Positions 8,371 to 17,053 of a stretch of 64,000 nt of DNA are shown in pieces; positions within the stretch are counted from its first letter, which is position 1; every line of letters starts with the position of its first letter. Position numbers and translations under genes: made by a program. The notes below the pieces were generated by a model, which had not been told where the DNA came from, searched no databases, and saw only the letters and a list, made by a program, of their open reading frames with translations. The stretch is from the NCBI GenBank assembly GCA_012839485.1, contig DUNF01000058.1:3235-67234 (forward strand), written 5' to 3'. Origin of the DNA: Acholeplasmataceae bacterium. GTDB lineage: Bacteria; Bacillota_I; Bacilli_A; ML615J-28; CAG-698.

Positions 8371-9019
8371 TTTAGAAGTTTTATACGAAGACAATCATTT
8401 GATTGTTGTTGTCAAGGAAGAAAATCTTTTAAGCCAAAAAGATATAACAGAAGATGAAGATATCTTATCATTAGTAAAAGCATATCTAAAAGAAAAACAC
8501 CAAAAGTTAGGTAATGTCTATTTAGGACTAGTTCATCGTTTAGATCGAAGAGTTGGTGGAGTGATGGTGTTTGCGAAGACATCAAAGGCTGCATCAAGAC
8601 TATCAGAAGCAATTAGAGAAAGAAATTTTGAAAAGAAATACTTAGCGATTTGTACAGGAAAAGTAGAATCGGGAATCTTAAAACATAAACTAATCAAACA
8701 AGATCAAATGGCTTTTGAAAGTAAAGAAGGAAAAGAAGCAGTTTTAGAATATAAAGCAATCAAGTATTTAAAAGAAGAAGGATTAGATTATACTTTAGTT
8801 GATGTAGATTTAATTACAGGTAGATATAATCAAATTAGAGCTCAGTTTGCCTTAATAGGTCATCCTTTAATAAACGATTTTAAATACGGCTATCAAGGTA
8901 AAAACTATTTTGACCAACTTGGACTTTGGTGTTATGAGTTAAAGTTTCCTCATCCAATTACTAAAGAACAGGTGAGCTTTAAAAAAATACCTGAAGGAGG
9001 TATTTGGTCTTTTAAATAA
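8363..9019 (+). CDS. RluA-family RNA pseudouridine synthase
   Basis: 218 residues, a short form without an S4 domain. It converts uridine to pseudouridine in rRNA or tRNA. The catalytic motif is LVHRLDRRVGGVMVFAKT with the nucleophilic Asp at residue 61. Other family blocks are YEDNHLIVVVKEENLLSQ at the start, KKYLAICTG, VDLITGRYNQIRAQFALIGHPLINDFKYG and the terminal LKFPHPIT. Which RNA position it modifies cannot be told from sequence. Confidence 0.9.
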   Translation: MPNLEVLYEDNHLIVVVKEENLLSQKDITEDEDILSLVKAYLKEKHQKLGNVYLGLVHRLDRRVGGVMVFAKTSKAASRLSEAIRERNFEKKYLAICTGKVESGILKHKLIKQDQMAFESKEGKEAVLEYKAIKYLKEEGLDYTLVDVDLITGRYNQIRAQFALIGHPLINDFKYGYQGKNYFDQLGLWCYELKFPHPITKEQVSFKKIPEGGIWSFK

Positions 9020-9029
9020 GGAGCTAGAG

Positions 9030-10568
9030 ATGAAAAACAAGAGAATCTTAATTATTGGTATTGTAATTAATATAGTTTTATTGCTTGCTTTTTTAATTGG
9101 AACTAGTTTCATAACAAAAGAAAAGTTAAAAGAAAAAGTCAATAGTTTAGATGTAGAAGTAGACATAACTAATGACGGAACAATTTTAGTAACTGAAGAT
9201 TGGGATATAGAGTTCTTAGAAGAAACGAATGAATATTATCGTAATATTTACTATCATAAATTAGAAGCAACTAACCCTTTTATTGAAGCAGATGAAGTAA
9301 ACAATAATATTGCTACTTTTTCTACAATTCCTAGTACTTATGAGCAAAAACTATTTAAGGATGGCAAGGAGATAAATATTGAAAAAGGTTATTCCTTTAA
9401 TCATGATTTAGATAGAGATGGAAATATAATTGGAGGAATTGATAGAGTTAATTTAGAAGTTTTCTATTTTAAATCTGAAGAGGTTTTACTTGGAAACTAT
9501 CAGATTAAGTATAAATATAAACTAGAACAGTTTGTTACTCATTACTTAGATTGTAATGAATTAAGTTTGCTACTAATTCAAGAGCCAATTAAGATAGAAA
9601 AACTTAACTTTTCAGTTAATTTTCCTAACCCAATTTCTAAGCCATTTGCTTATAGTAATCAAGAGCTAAGTAGTACTTTTTCAGAAAACAGCTTAAATGC
9701 TAGCGTAACTAGCTTTTATAGTTTAGATAATGACTATTTTAGATTAAGAGTTTTGTTTGATAAAGATTCACTTGCGATTAGCAATCCAAATCACATGATG
9801 AGCTTTAATGCTTTTAATGAATTAGAATCATATGAAGCAAGACAACAAGAAATAAATAAAACAAAAGATTTACTTAGCGTAGATCAAGCAAAAACAAAAA
9901 CTGCTGTTTATATTATTAATATTGTGTTAGTTGTTTTGGTAATCTTAATAATGATTATCACCTATTTATATTTTGAGAATATTATTTTTAGACCGAAAGT
10001 TATTTCTAAAGCAACTTCAATAAATGAAAGCTTACTTGATTCAAGTTTAATTTTAGATAGCTTTTTGAAAAAAAGACATTTTTTAGGTTTAATTAAAAAA
10101 ATGGAGTTAAATGGGAATATTGTTAGAGAAAATAATGTTCTTATTTATAAAAATAAAGATGGTCTTTCAGTTGAGGAAACAAAGATTTTATTAGGGATTT
10201 TTCAAAAACAAAAGACAGTTACTTTAGATAAAATCGATTATTTAGCTTTAAAAAAGAAGGTTATTGATAAAGCTGAATATGAAGACAAACCGCAATTAAT
10301 TTTATTGAATTTCTTGTTTATTTTCATTTTTTATTATATAATAATTTATAGAATGAAGGAAAAATTAGCTTTAGATTTAATATGGACTAAGGCTTTAATT
10401 GTGGTGTTGTTTGTAACTTCACTGGTTTTCTTTATTTTGCTTCGCTTTAAAAAGAGAAAGAAATATAAAGAAGTAAAAGCTTTTAAAAATTATTTAGAAG
10501 AAGCTAAATTAAAAGATGATGTATATTTACCATATTATATTAGTTATGGTATTATTGATTTTAAATAG
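9030..10568 (+). CDS. DUF2207-like membrane protein
   Basis: 512 residues. An N-terminal hydrophobic segment (residues about 7-26) leads to a long extracellular-type beta-rich domain starting VDITNDGTILVTEDWDIEF, typical of DUF2207. A membrane segment follows near 290-312 (YIINIVLVVLVILIMIITYLYF), then a cytoplasmic region and two more segments near residues 428-475. The catalytic role is unknown. The next gene encodes LemA, and these families often occur together, which supports the assignment. AAGGAGCTAGAG lies before the ATG. Confidence 0.75.
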   Translation: MKNKRILIIGIVINIVLLLAFLIGTSFITKEKLKEKVNSLDVEVDITNDGTILVTEDWDIEFLEETNEYYRNIYYHKLEATNPFIEADEVNNNIATFSTIPSTYEQKLFKDGKEINIEKGYSFNHDLDRDGNIIGGIDRVNLEVFYFKSEEVLLGNYQIKYKYKLEQFVTHYLDCNELSLLLIQEPIKIEKLNFSVNFPNPISKPFAYSNQELSSTFSENSLNASVTSFYSLDNDYFRLRVLFDKDSLAISNPNHMMSFNAFNELESYEARQQEINKTKDLLSVDQAKTKTAVYIINIVLVVLVILIMIITYLYFENIIFRPKVISKATSINESLLDSSLILDSFLKKRHFLGLIKKMELNGNIVRENNVLIYKNKDGLSVEETKILLGIFQKQKTVTLDKIDYLALKKKVIDKAEYEDKPQLILLNFLFIFIFYYIIIYRMKEKLALDLIWTKALIVVLFVTSLVFFILLRFKKRKKYKEVKAFKNYLEEAKLKDDVYLPYYISYGIIDFK

Positions 10569-10585
10569 AAAAGGAGGTGTTTCTA

Positions 10586-11125
10586 ATGAGTGCTGGTTGG
10601 ATTATTACATTTGTAGTTATAGGACTTATAATTGTAGGACTAGTTGTCTTAATTATTTTAATTTATGATAATTTAGTTAAAGCGCGTAAAAGGGTAAACA
10701 ATGGTTGGAATCAAATTAAACTATATGTAGAGCGAAGATTTGATTTAGTTCCTAATCTTATGGAAACACTAAAAGGGGTCATTTCTGAAGAAGAAGGTAT
10801 CTTAAGTGAGTTTGCTAGGGTTAGAGGAATTTATGCAAATTCTAATACACCTATGGAGATTGCTAAGGCAGACTTCTTATTAACTAATGTTTTGGATAGA
10901 TTAGTTATTGTTCAGGAAGGTTATCCTTCAATTAAAAAGAATGGTAGTTTTCAAAGATTATTGTTTGATTTAGAAGATGATAAAGTTAAGATTGTATATA
11001 GTCAAGCATATTTTAACGATGCAGTTGATAAATACAATTTGAAACTGGTAAAGTTTCCAAGTAAAATTGTAGCTGGTTGGATGAAACTGGAGCCACAAGA
11101 AAAATACGAATATGACTATAAATAA
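10586..11125 (+). CDS. lemA: LemA family protein
   Basis: 179 residues, usual LemA length. One N-terminal membrane helix (residues about 4-28) precedes the family signature NLVKARKRVNNGWNQIKLYVERRFDLVPNLMETLKGVISEEEGIL. The helical remainder ends in FNDAVDKYNLKLVKFPSKIVAGWM, close to the LemA 'YN...FPSxxxAxxxGF' pattern. LemA proteins are membrane-anchored helical bundles of poorly known role. The ATG at 10586 is used because the upstream GTG at 10577 is part of the AAGGAGGTG ribosome-binding site. It is last in its operon. Confidence 0.85.
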   Translation: MSAGWIITFVVIGLIIVGLVVLIILIYDNLVKARKRVNNGWNQIKLYVERRFDLVPNLMETLKGVISEEEGILSEFARVRGIYANSNTPMEIAKADFLLTNVLDRLVIVQEGYPSIKKNGSFQRLLFDLEDDKVKIVYSQAYFNDAVDKYNLKLVKFPSKIVAGWMKLEPQEKYEYDYK

Positions 11126-11152
11126 AAACACTGGAATTAACCAGTGTTTTTT
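11126..11152 (+). terminator. Rho-independent terminator after lemA
   Basis: AAACACTGG-AATTAA-CCAGTGTTT is followed by T residues, directly after the lemA stop. Confidence 0.9.
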
Positions 11153-11161
11153 AATAGATAT

Positions 11162-11190
11162 AAAAAAAGCAACATGATTGTTGCAATTTT
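11162..11190 (-). terminator. Rho-independent terminator after rpmE
   Basis: On the minus strand GCAACA-ATCA-TGTTGC is followed by seven T residues, just beyond the rpmE stop. Confidence 0.85.
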
Positions 11191-11192
11191 TA

Positions 11193-11408
11193 TTACTTAT
11201 CCTCTTCTTTTTTAGCCAAACGTTTTTGGAATTTTTCAACTCTTCCTGCTGCTTGTACGAATTTTTGTTGGCCAGTGTAAAACGGATGACATTTAGAACA
11301 AGTATCAACTTTGATATCTTCTACTGTAGATCCAGTTTCAAAAGTAGCACCACAAGCTGTACAAGTAACCGTTGCTTTGTGATATTTAGGATGAATACCT
11401 TTTTTCAT
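11193..11408 (-). CDS. rpmE: 50S ribosomal protein L31, zinc-binding form
   Basis: 71 residues. It begins [10 protein letters not shown] and has the two zinc-ligand pairs C16-x2-C19 and C37-x2-C40 ([12 protein letters not shown]), which marks the Cys-containing L31 type rather than the zinc-independent paralogue. The C-terminal [15 protein letters not shown] is standard. It sits on the surface of the large ribosomal subunit. AAGGAGAG precedes the ATG, and it has its own promoter and terminator. Confidence 0.97.
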   Translation of the reverse strand: MKKGIHPKYHKATVTCTACGATFETGSTVEDIKVDTCSKCHPFYTGQQKFVQAAGRVEKFQKRLAKKEEDK

Positions 11409-11425
11409 TTTTCTCTCCTTCCGCC

Positions 11426-11465
11426 ATGGTTTTTATTTGCAAACCATAGTAAGTTTTATACTATG
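11426..11465 (-). promoter_or_regulatory. rpmE leader with two overlapping inverted repeats
   Basis: On the minus strand CATAGTA/TACTATG (11465-11459 with 11451-11445) and ATGGTTT/AAACCAT (11447-11441 with 11432-11426) share three bases, so only one hairpin could form at a time. The second ends just before the Shine-Dalgarno. Part of the first arm may lie upstream of the predicted transcription start, so it could be a DNA operator instead. A link to known L31 leader RNAs is possible but unproven. Confidence 0.3.
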
Positions 11466-11467
11466 TT

Positions 11468-11496
11468 ATTATACCTTAAAGGTCCGTTTTTGTCAA
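11468..11496 (-). promoter_or_regulatory. Consensus sigma-A promoter for rpmE
   Basis: On the minus strand TTGACA (11496-11491) and TATAAT (11473-11468), both perfect, are separated by 17 bases. Confidence 0.9.
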
Positions 11497-11580
11497 CAAG
11501 AATAAACAAATTTGGAAATAAAAAGCTTGGATAATTAGTTTTTTAAGATTTATTATTCCTGCTATTTCACATCTAAAATA

Positions 11581-11608
11581 TTGAAAAAGAGAATAAATAT
11601 GGTATAAT
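11581..11608 (+). promoter_or_regulatory. Sigma-A promoter for tdk-tadA
   Basis: TTGAAA (11581-11586) and TATAAT (11603-11608) have a 16-base spacer, followed by AAAGGA and the tdk ATG. Confidence 0.72.
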
Positions 11609-11635
11609 ATTATAGAAAGGATTAGAAGAGTAAAG

Positions 11636-12223
11636 ATGGAAGTACAAAGAAGAGATGGTTGGATAGAAGTTATCTGTGGAAGCATGTTTGCGGGAAAGAC
11701 TGAGGAATTACTAAGAAGGTTGAAACGATTAGAATATGCTAAGAAATCATACATGGTTTTTAAACCAGCAATTGATAATCGTTATAGTGAAACTGAAGTA
11801 GTAAGTCATAATAATAAACGTGTTGCAGGATATAATATTTCGGAAGAGATGCAAATTTTAGAATTAGTTGCTAAGGGAAACCCAGATGTAGTTGCTATTG
11901 ATGAGGCGCAATTCTTTACTGATAAGATTGTTGAGGTTTGTGAGACTTTAGCTGATCAAGGGAAAAGAGTAATTGTAGCTGGCTTAGATACAAATTTCAG
12001 GGGTGAACCTTTTGGACCAATGCCTTATTTACTTGCAAGAGCAGAATATGTAACTAAACTTCAAGCAATTTGCCAAGTTTGTGGTCTACCTGCAAGTAGA
12101 ACACAAAGACTAATTGATGGTAAACCTGCATCTTATAATTCTCCAACTGTTTTAATTGGCTCTGAAGAATCCTATGAAGCTAGATGTAGACATTGCCATC
12201 AAGTATTAAAAGATGATGAATGA
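11636..12223 (+). CDS. tdk: Thymidine kinase
   Basis: 195 residues, a type II thymidine kinase that phosphorylates thymidine with ATP in the salvage pathway. It has the P-loop GSMFAGKT (residues 15-22), the DEAQFF block (catalytic Glu region), the lasso region with CQVCG and CRHC zinc ligands, and the substrate-binding [15 protein letters not shown]. No signal or extra domain is present. It overlaps tadA by 11 bases, so the two are cotranslated. Confidence 0.97.
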   Translation: MEVQRRDGWIEVICGSMFAGKTEELLRRLKRLEYAKKSYMVFKPAIDNRYSETEVVSHNNKRVAGYNISEEMQILELVAKGNPDVVAIDEAQFFTDKIVEVCETLADQGKRVIVAGLDTNFRGEPFGPMPYLLARAEYVTKLQAICQVCGLPASRTQRLIDGKPASYNSPTVLIGSEESYEARCRHCHQVLKDDE

Positions 12224-12662
12224 TTTAGATTTTCTTAAATTAGCTTTCAAAGAAGCTAAAAAAGCTTACGGGCAAAATGAAGTCCCAGTTGGAGCTTTAA
12301 TTGTAATTAATGGTGAAATTATCGCCAAAGCTCACAACAAACAAGAAAGTTTAAAAGACCCAACACTACACGCAGAAATTGAAGTTATTAAAAAAGCATG
12401 TAAAGTATTAGGACGTAAAATATTAGATGATGCTACTATTTATATTACTTTAGAGCCATGTTTGATGTGTGCTGGAGCAATTTTAAACGCAAGGATTAAA
12501 AAAATAGTTTATGGTGCTAAAGCTCCTAAGTTTGGTGTCCTAACTAGTTTAGGAAATGTTTTTGAAGACTTTAAATTCAACCACGAGCTTGAGGTAGTAG
12601 GTCCTTTAATGGAAGATGAAGTATCTGAAATCATGAAATCATTCTTTAAAAATAAAAGATAG
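12213..12662 (+). CDS. tadA: tRNA-specific adenosine deaminase
   Basis: 149 residues. This cytidine-deaminase-fold enzyme converts A34 to inosine in tRNA-Arg(ACG). The zinc site is visible as HAEIEVI (His and proton-shuttle Glu) and [10 protein letters not shown] (the two Cys), and VPVGALIV and [11 protein letters not shown] are characteristic of TadA. Two consecutive ATG codons are possible starts (12213, 12216). The gene overlaps the end of tdk and is followed by the SRP RNA. Confidence 0.93.
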   Translation: MMNDLDFLKLAFKEAKKAYGQNEVPVGALIVINGEIIAKAHNKQESLKDPTLHAEIEVIKKACKVLGRKILDDATIYITLEPCLMCAGAILNARIKKIVYGAKAPKFGVLTSLGNVFEDFKFNHELEVVGPLMEDEVSEIMKSFFKNKR

Positions 12663-12667
12663 CAATC

Positions 12668-12696
12668 TTGAAAAAAAGAAGGGGAAATGCTATAAT
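12668..12696 (+). promoter_or_regulatory. Sigma-A promoter for SRP RNA
   Basis: TTGAAA (12668-12673) and TATAAT (12691-12696) are 17 bases apart, a few bases upstream of the SRP RNA 5' arm. Confidence 0.82.
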
Positions 12697-12701
12697 GATA
12701 A

Positions 12702-12820
12702 AGGATCTTATTTTAAGTCCCTATACCCAATATCTTGAAGTGAACCAGGTCAGGTCGTGACTGAAGCAGCCTTAAGCTTATGTAGGTATGTGGGTGTAGG
12801 CACTTAGAGTAAGATCTTTT
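12702..12820 (+). ncRNA. ffs: Signal recognition particle RNA
   Basis: The Ffh-binding domain is recognisable: CCAGGTCAGGTCGTGACT followed by GAAGCAGCCTTAAG is very close to the Bacillus scRNA apical helix (GTCAGGTCCTGACGGAAGCAGC). The ends pair (GGATCTTA at 12703-12710 with TAAGATC at 12810-12816), and GTGGGTGTAGGCAC supplies the distal element. The closing arm is followed by a T run, so the 3' arm probably also serves as terminator. The 5' end is inferred from the promoter. Confidence 0.9.
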
Positions 12821-12839
12821 TTAAAAGGAGTTGATAGTT

Positions 12840-13808
12840 TTGAAAATTGGTAAATTTGAACTTAAAAACAAAGTAATTATCGCTCCTTTAGCGGGATACA
12901 CTAATTATTCTTATCGCAAAATTATGAGAGAATTTGGTGCAAGTCTTTGCTATACAGAAATGATTAGCGCTAAAGGTATCAACTTTAAAAACAAAAGAAC
13001 TTTAGAGATGACTAAAATAGAAGAAGATGATCATTTAGTAAATATGCAGTTATTTGGTGGTACTAAAGAAGATTTAGTTAAAGCGGCGATTTACATAGAT
13101 AAATATAGCGATTGTGATATTATTGATTTAAATATGGGCTGTCCTGTAAAGAAAGTTTTAAAAGCTAAATCAGGAAGTTATTTACTTAAAGATCCTGATA
13201 ATATTTATGAGATTGTGAAGGCAGTTGTAGAGAGTGTATCTAAACCAGTTACAGTTAAGATTAGACTTGGTCAAACTAAAAATACAATTAATGTACTTGA
13301 AGTTGCAAAGAAAATTGAAAAAGCAGGTGCTTCAGCTATTTGTATTCACGGAAGAACACAAAGTGATTTATATAAAGGCAAAGCTAACTATGATTATATT
13401 AGGATAGTTAAAGAACAAGTAAAAATACCAGTAATAGCTAATGGCGATATTAAATCAATTGAAGATGCTGAGTATGTTTTAGATTACACTAAATGTGATG
13501 CAATTATGATTGGTAGAAGTAGTATTGGCAATCCTTGGTTAATCCAAAATATTGTTAATCATTTTGAAGGAAAAGAGTTATTGGAGCCAACAGCTATTGA
13601 AAGAATACAAATGGTTAAAAAACACTATGAGTTATTAAAGGATGAGATGGGCGAAAAACTTGCTATTCTTAATTTAAGGTCTTTATTTTCTCGTTATTTA
13701 AAAGGGTTGGATGTTAAAGAATATAAGTTAAGATTAATGAAAATTACTAAAGAACAAGAAATGAATGATTTATTCAAAGAAATGGAAGTAAAGTATGAAA
13801 ACAGTTAA
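12840..13808 (+). CDS. dus: tRNA-dihydrouridine synthase (DusB-like)
   Basis: 322 residues. This FMN-dependent enzyme reduces uridines in tRNA. It has IAPLAGYTNYSYRKI at the N-terminus, MQLFGG, the active-site Cys loop DLNMGCPVKKVLKAKSGSYLL, VKIRLGQ, ICIHGRTQSDLYKG and VIANGDIKSIEDA, all Dus blocks. The TTG at 12840 is chosen because AAAAGGAG ends nine bases before it; an earlier TTG at 12831 abuts the Shine-Dalgarno. The last 14 bases overlap lysA. Confidence 0.93.
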   Translation: MKIGKFELKNKVIIAPLAGYTNYSYRKIMREFGASLCYTEMISAKGINFKNKRTLEMTKIEEDDHLVNMQLFGGTKEDLVKAAIYIDKYSDCDIIDLNMGCPVKKVLKAKSGSYLLKDPDNIYEIVKAVVESVSKPVTVKIRLGQTKNTINVLEVAKKIEKAGASAICIHGRTQSDLYKGKANYDYIRIVKEQVKIPVIANGDIKSIEDAEYVLDYTKCDAIMIGRSSIGNPWLIQNIVNHFEGKELLEPTAIERIQMVKKHYELLKDEMGEKLAILNLRSLFSRYLKGLDVKEYKLRLMKITKEQEMNDLFKEMEVKYENS

Positions 13809-15069
13809 TACAAATATTCAAAACAATGAATTATATATAGGTAATCATTCTTTAAAAGAGTTAGCAATGAAATATAAAACTCCTTTAATGGTTTATGATG
13901 AAGAAGGGATTAAATTGAGAATCAAACTAATTAAAGATAGTTTTAGTTCTAAAAAACTAAAGACTAAAATCATCTACGCATCAAAAGCTTTTATAGCTCC
14001 TTATTTTGCAAACATCTTAAATGAAGAAGGTTTATGTGTAGATGCAACTAGCATAAGTGATTTTAGGTTGTTGGAAAAAGTAGGTTTTCCAATGGAAAGA
14101 GTCTTCTTTCAAGGAAATAATAAGACTGAAGAAGAACTAAAATTAGCTTTAAATTTAAAGATTAATGCTTTTATTGTTGATTCATTTTCAGAGTTAAAAT
14201 TAATTGAAAAACTGGCAAAAGCAAAAGTAGATACTTACTTTAGAATAAATCCTTATGTTAAGGTAGATAGCCATAAACATATTCAAACTGCCAATTTAGA
14301 TTCTAAGTTTGGAGAAGGTATAGATGATGTTGTTTGGGATAAAATAATTGAGTTTTATAATAATTCTAAGTATGTAGTTTTAAAAGGACTTCAAGTTCAC
14401 TTAGGTTCACAAATTAAAGAAATAGATCCTTATTTAGAAGCAATAGATAAAATTTCTGATTTTAAAACAAAATTAGAGCAAAAGTTAAAATATAAAATCA
14501 AAGCTTTTGATTTAGGTGGAGGTTTTGGGGTTAAGTATTTAGAATCTGATAGCGAGTTTCCACTAAAAGAAGGACTGAAAAAGATTATTAAGAGATTAGA
14601 AAAAACTGATTTTGAGATAGTAGCAATTGAACCAGGAAGAAGTATTGTAGGTAGAGAAGGTGTTACTATTTACCAATGTTTGAAACTAAAACAAAGTAAG
14701 TACTATAACTATTGTTTAGTTGATGGTGGTATGGCTGATAATATTAGGCCTGCTTTATATGATGCTAAATACAGCTTTGATTGTGTTAATAATGTAATAA
14801 GCGAGAGTAAAGAAAAGTATCAGGTTGTAGGGAAGTTTTGTGAGTCAGGAGATATTTTAGGAAAAGACATTATTTTAAGCAAACTTAAAGAAAATGATTA
14901 TATAGTAACATATACAACTGGTGCTTATTGTTATGCGATGAGTTCTAACTATAATGGAGCATTAAGGCCAGCAGTTTTGTTTGTAAGTGATAAAGGTGTT
15001 AAAGAAGCAATAAGAAGAGAAACAGTTGATGACTATTTAGCTGTGTTTAATTTTAAAGGAGAGAAATAA
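13795..15069 (+). CDS. lysA: Diaminopimelate decarboxylase
   Basis: 424 residues, fold type III PLP enzyme converting meso-diaminopimelate to L-lysine and CO2. The PLP lysine is K64 in YASKAF; FRINPYV, LQVHLGSQI, DLGGGFG, AIEPGRSIVG, CESGDIL and TGAYCYAMSSNYN are all standard LysA blocks. No other lysine-pathway genes are nearby. It lies next to a dipeptidase and a beta-lactamase-fold hydrolase, so it may act on diaminopimelate salvaged from peptidoglycan; that role is inference. Confidence 0.95.
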   Translation: MKTVNTNIQNNELYIGNHSLKELAMKYKTPLMVYDEEGIKLRIKLIKDSFSSKKLKTKIIYASKAFIAPYFANILNEEGLCVDATSISDFRLLEKVGFPMERVFFQGNNKTEEELKLALNLKINAFIVDSFSELKLIEKLAKAKVDTYFRINPYVKVDSHKHIQTANLDSKFGEGIDDVVWDKIIEFYNNSKYVVLKGLQVHLGSQIKEIDPYLEAIDKISDFKTKLEQKLKYKIKAFDLGGGFGVKYLESDSEFPLKEGLKKIIKRLEKTDFEIVAIEPGRSIVGREGVTIYQCLKLKQSKYYNYCLVDGGMADNIRPALYDAKYSFDCVNNVISESKEKYQVVGKFCESGDILGKDIILSKLKENDYIVTYTTGAYCYAMSSNYNGALRPAVLFVSDKGVKEAIRRETVDDYLAVFNFKGEK

Positions 15070-15956
15070 TGAAAGTATTTGATATTCATAGTGATTTATT
15101 ATATGACTTATTTAGAGGAAAAGGTGATAATAGATTTAAAGATATTCATGTAAAGCAATATAATAATTCTGTTATTAAAGGTGCAGTTTGGACTTTATAT
15201 TCACCAGATGACTTTGATTTAAAAGAAGCAGTAAATTGTGCTTTAAAGAAAATTGATTGGAATGAATTAAAAGATTTTAAAGTTATTTTAGGTTTTGAAG
15301 GCTTAAGAAATTTAGAGAAGCCAGAAGATATTCGTTATTTCTATAATTTAGGCTTTAGGCATGCTATGCTTACTTGGAACGAGGAAAACAAATATGCGAC
15401 AGGTGTTAGTGGCCCAAAAGAATCTGGGTTAAAAGAAGAAGGTAAAAAGCTTTTAGATATAATGATTGAGCTTGATATGATTATTGATACAGCTCATTTA
15501 AATAAGAAAAGTTTTTACGATGTTTTAGAATATACTAATCATAATATTGTTTATTCTCATGGTTTAGTTTATGATATTTGTGATCATAGAAGAAACCTAG
15601 ATAAAGAGCAAATGCTTGCTTTAAAGAAAGCAAATGGTTTATTTGGTTTAACGCTAGCTAAAAATTTTGTAAGTAGAAAAGAAGAAGAAAGAGATTTAGA
15701 GCATTTCTTAGATCATGTAGACTTTGCAATTGAAGTTATGGGTATAGATAATGTTTGCTTTGGCTTTGACTTTATGGATTATTTAGATGATGATTTTGAA
15801 AATGCGATGGTTAAAGAAGTTCCCGATGCTACAAAAGCCCATCTAATACTAGAAGGAATGAAAAAAAGAGGTTATAGTAAAGAAGATATTAAAAAAGTTG
15901 CTTGGGATAATTTCTATAATCGCTATGGAAACAAATTATATAAAAGGAGTAAATAA
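15069..15956 (+). CDS. Membrane dipeptidase family (peptidase M19)
   Basis: 295 residues. M19 zinc dipeptidases accept a D-amino acid at the C-terminal position. The metal-binding DIHSD at the start, the bridging Glu in LGFEGL, RHAMLTWNEENKYATGV, IDTAHLNKKSF and YSHG (third His) fit the family. It is shorter than renal dipeptidase and has no signal peptide, so it is probably cytoplasmic. It starts on the TAATG of lysA, and its stop overlaps the next start the same way. Confidence 0.88.
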   Translation: MKVFDIHSDLLYDLFRGKGDNRFKDIHVKQYNNSVIKGAVWTLYSPDDFDLKEAVNCALKKIDWNELKDFKVILGFEGLRNLEKPEDIRYFYNLGFRHAMLTWNEENKYATGVSGPKESGLKEEGKKLLDIMIELDMIIDTAHLNKKSFYDVLEYTNHNIVYSHGLVYDICDHRRNLDKEQMLALKKANGLFGLTLAKNFVSRKEEERDLEHFLDHVDFAIEVMGIDNVCFGFDFMDYLDDDFENAMVKEVPDATKAHLILEGMKKRGYSKEDIKKVAWDNFYNRYGNKLYKRSK

Positions 15957-17053
15957 TGTCGAAGATTAAATATTTAGATTCATTAATGGAACAAGCATTA
16001 AAAGACGAGGTTTTTCCTGGTTGTAATTATTGTTTGATTGAAAGTGGAAATAAGCATTTTAATTCTTTTGGGTTTAAAGCTTTAATTCCTAAAAAGGAAG
16101 AAAATGATGTTGATACTATTTATGATATGGCTTCCCTTACTAAAGTTATTGCAACTGTTACATCAATTTTAATTTTGATGGAACAAGGGAAATTAAGATT
16201 ATATGATAATGTAAAACAAATATTACCAGATTTTAAAAACCCTAAAACAACTGTTTTTGATTTAATTACCCACACAGCGGGATTAAAACCGGGAATTAGT
16301 TATACAGAATATATTGGTAAACCAAAAGAACAGTTTGTAAAGGCAATTTATGAATTAGAGCCAAGTAATGAAGTCGGTGAGAAAATCATTTACTCTGATT
16401 TAGGTTTTATTTATTTAGGCTGGATTATTGAGAAAATTAGTGGTTTAAGTTTGCCTGAATTTACTTTTAAATATCTTTTTGAGCCATTAGAAATGTATCG
16501 TACAGGTTATAATTTAAGTCCAGATCTTCATAAAACAATCGCTCCAACTGAGGTAAGAAAAGATAGGATTGCAAATGGTCCTGTAAGAGGAGTTGTTCAT
16601 GATGAGAAAGCCTATCTTTTAGGTGGTGCTTGTGGCCATGCTGGGCTATTTTCTTGTGTGAAAGATGTATCGCATTTTATGGAAATGGTTTTAAATGATG
16701 GTGTTTATAAAGGAAAGAGAATTTTATCTAAGGCTACAATCGATTTAATGTTTACTGAACTTGCTAGTCAAAAAGAAAATGAGACAAGTGTAATTACAGA
16801 AAAAAGGTCAGTTGGGTGGACAATTATGGGTTCTTATCCTCAATCTGGATGCCTTGCAAGTTCAAAAACTATTATGCATACTGGCTTTACAGGAACACAT
16901 TTATTTATAGATAGATATAATCAAGTCGCATTTTGCGTATTGAGTAATAGAGTTCATCCAACTAGAGAGAATAATAAGATTATTGGATGGAGAGGAAGAA
17001 TCGGAAATTACGTTATAAGTCATTTTGGGAAAGGATGTAAAGATGAAGTTTAA
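15956..17053 (+). CDS. Beta-lactamase-fold serine hydrolase
   Basis: 365 residues of the class C beta-lactamase/penicillin-binding-protein-like family. The SxxK nucleophile is S60-L-T-K63 (MASLTKV), the second motif is YSD (Y146), and GHAGLFS and MHTGFTGTH are near the third active-site strand. Members include esterases, D-amino acid amidases and the Bacillus YbbE-type protein of the muramic acid recycling operon. There is no signal peptide, so beta-lactam resistance is unlikely to be its task. Action on D-amino-acid or muropeptide substrates is plausible from its neighbours. Confidence 0.85.
   Translation: MSKIKYLDSLMEQALKDEVFPGCNYCLIESGNKHFNSFGFKALIPKKEENDVDTIYDMASLTKVIATVTSILILMEQGKLRLYDNVKQILPDFKNPKTTVFDLITHTAGLKPGISYTEYIGKPKEQFVKAIYELEPSNEVGEKIIYSDLGFIYLGWIIEKISGLSLPEFTFKYLFEPLEMYRTGYNLSPDLHKTIAPTEVRKDRIANGPVRGVVHDEKAYLLGGACGHAGLFSCVKDVSHFMEMVLNDGVYKGKRILSKATIDLMFTELASQKENETSVITEKRSVGWTIMGSYPQSGCLASSKTIMHTGFTGTHLFIDRYNQVAFCVLSNRVHPTRENNKIIGWRGRIGNYVISHFGKGCKDEV

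Noticed and set aside
11178..11534. Plus-strand open frame opposite rpmE
   Set aside because: Antisense shadow of a strongly supported ribosomal protein gene and its promoter; Phe/Ser/Cys-rich composition.
15956..17053. Beta-lactamase conferring drug resistance
   Set aside because: The fold matches, but there is no export signal and the motifs fit esterase/amidase relatives in a metabolic operon.
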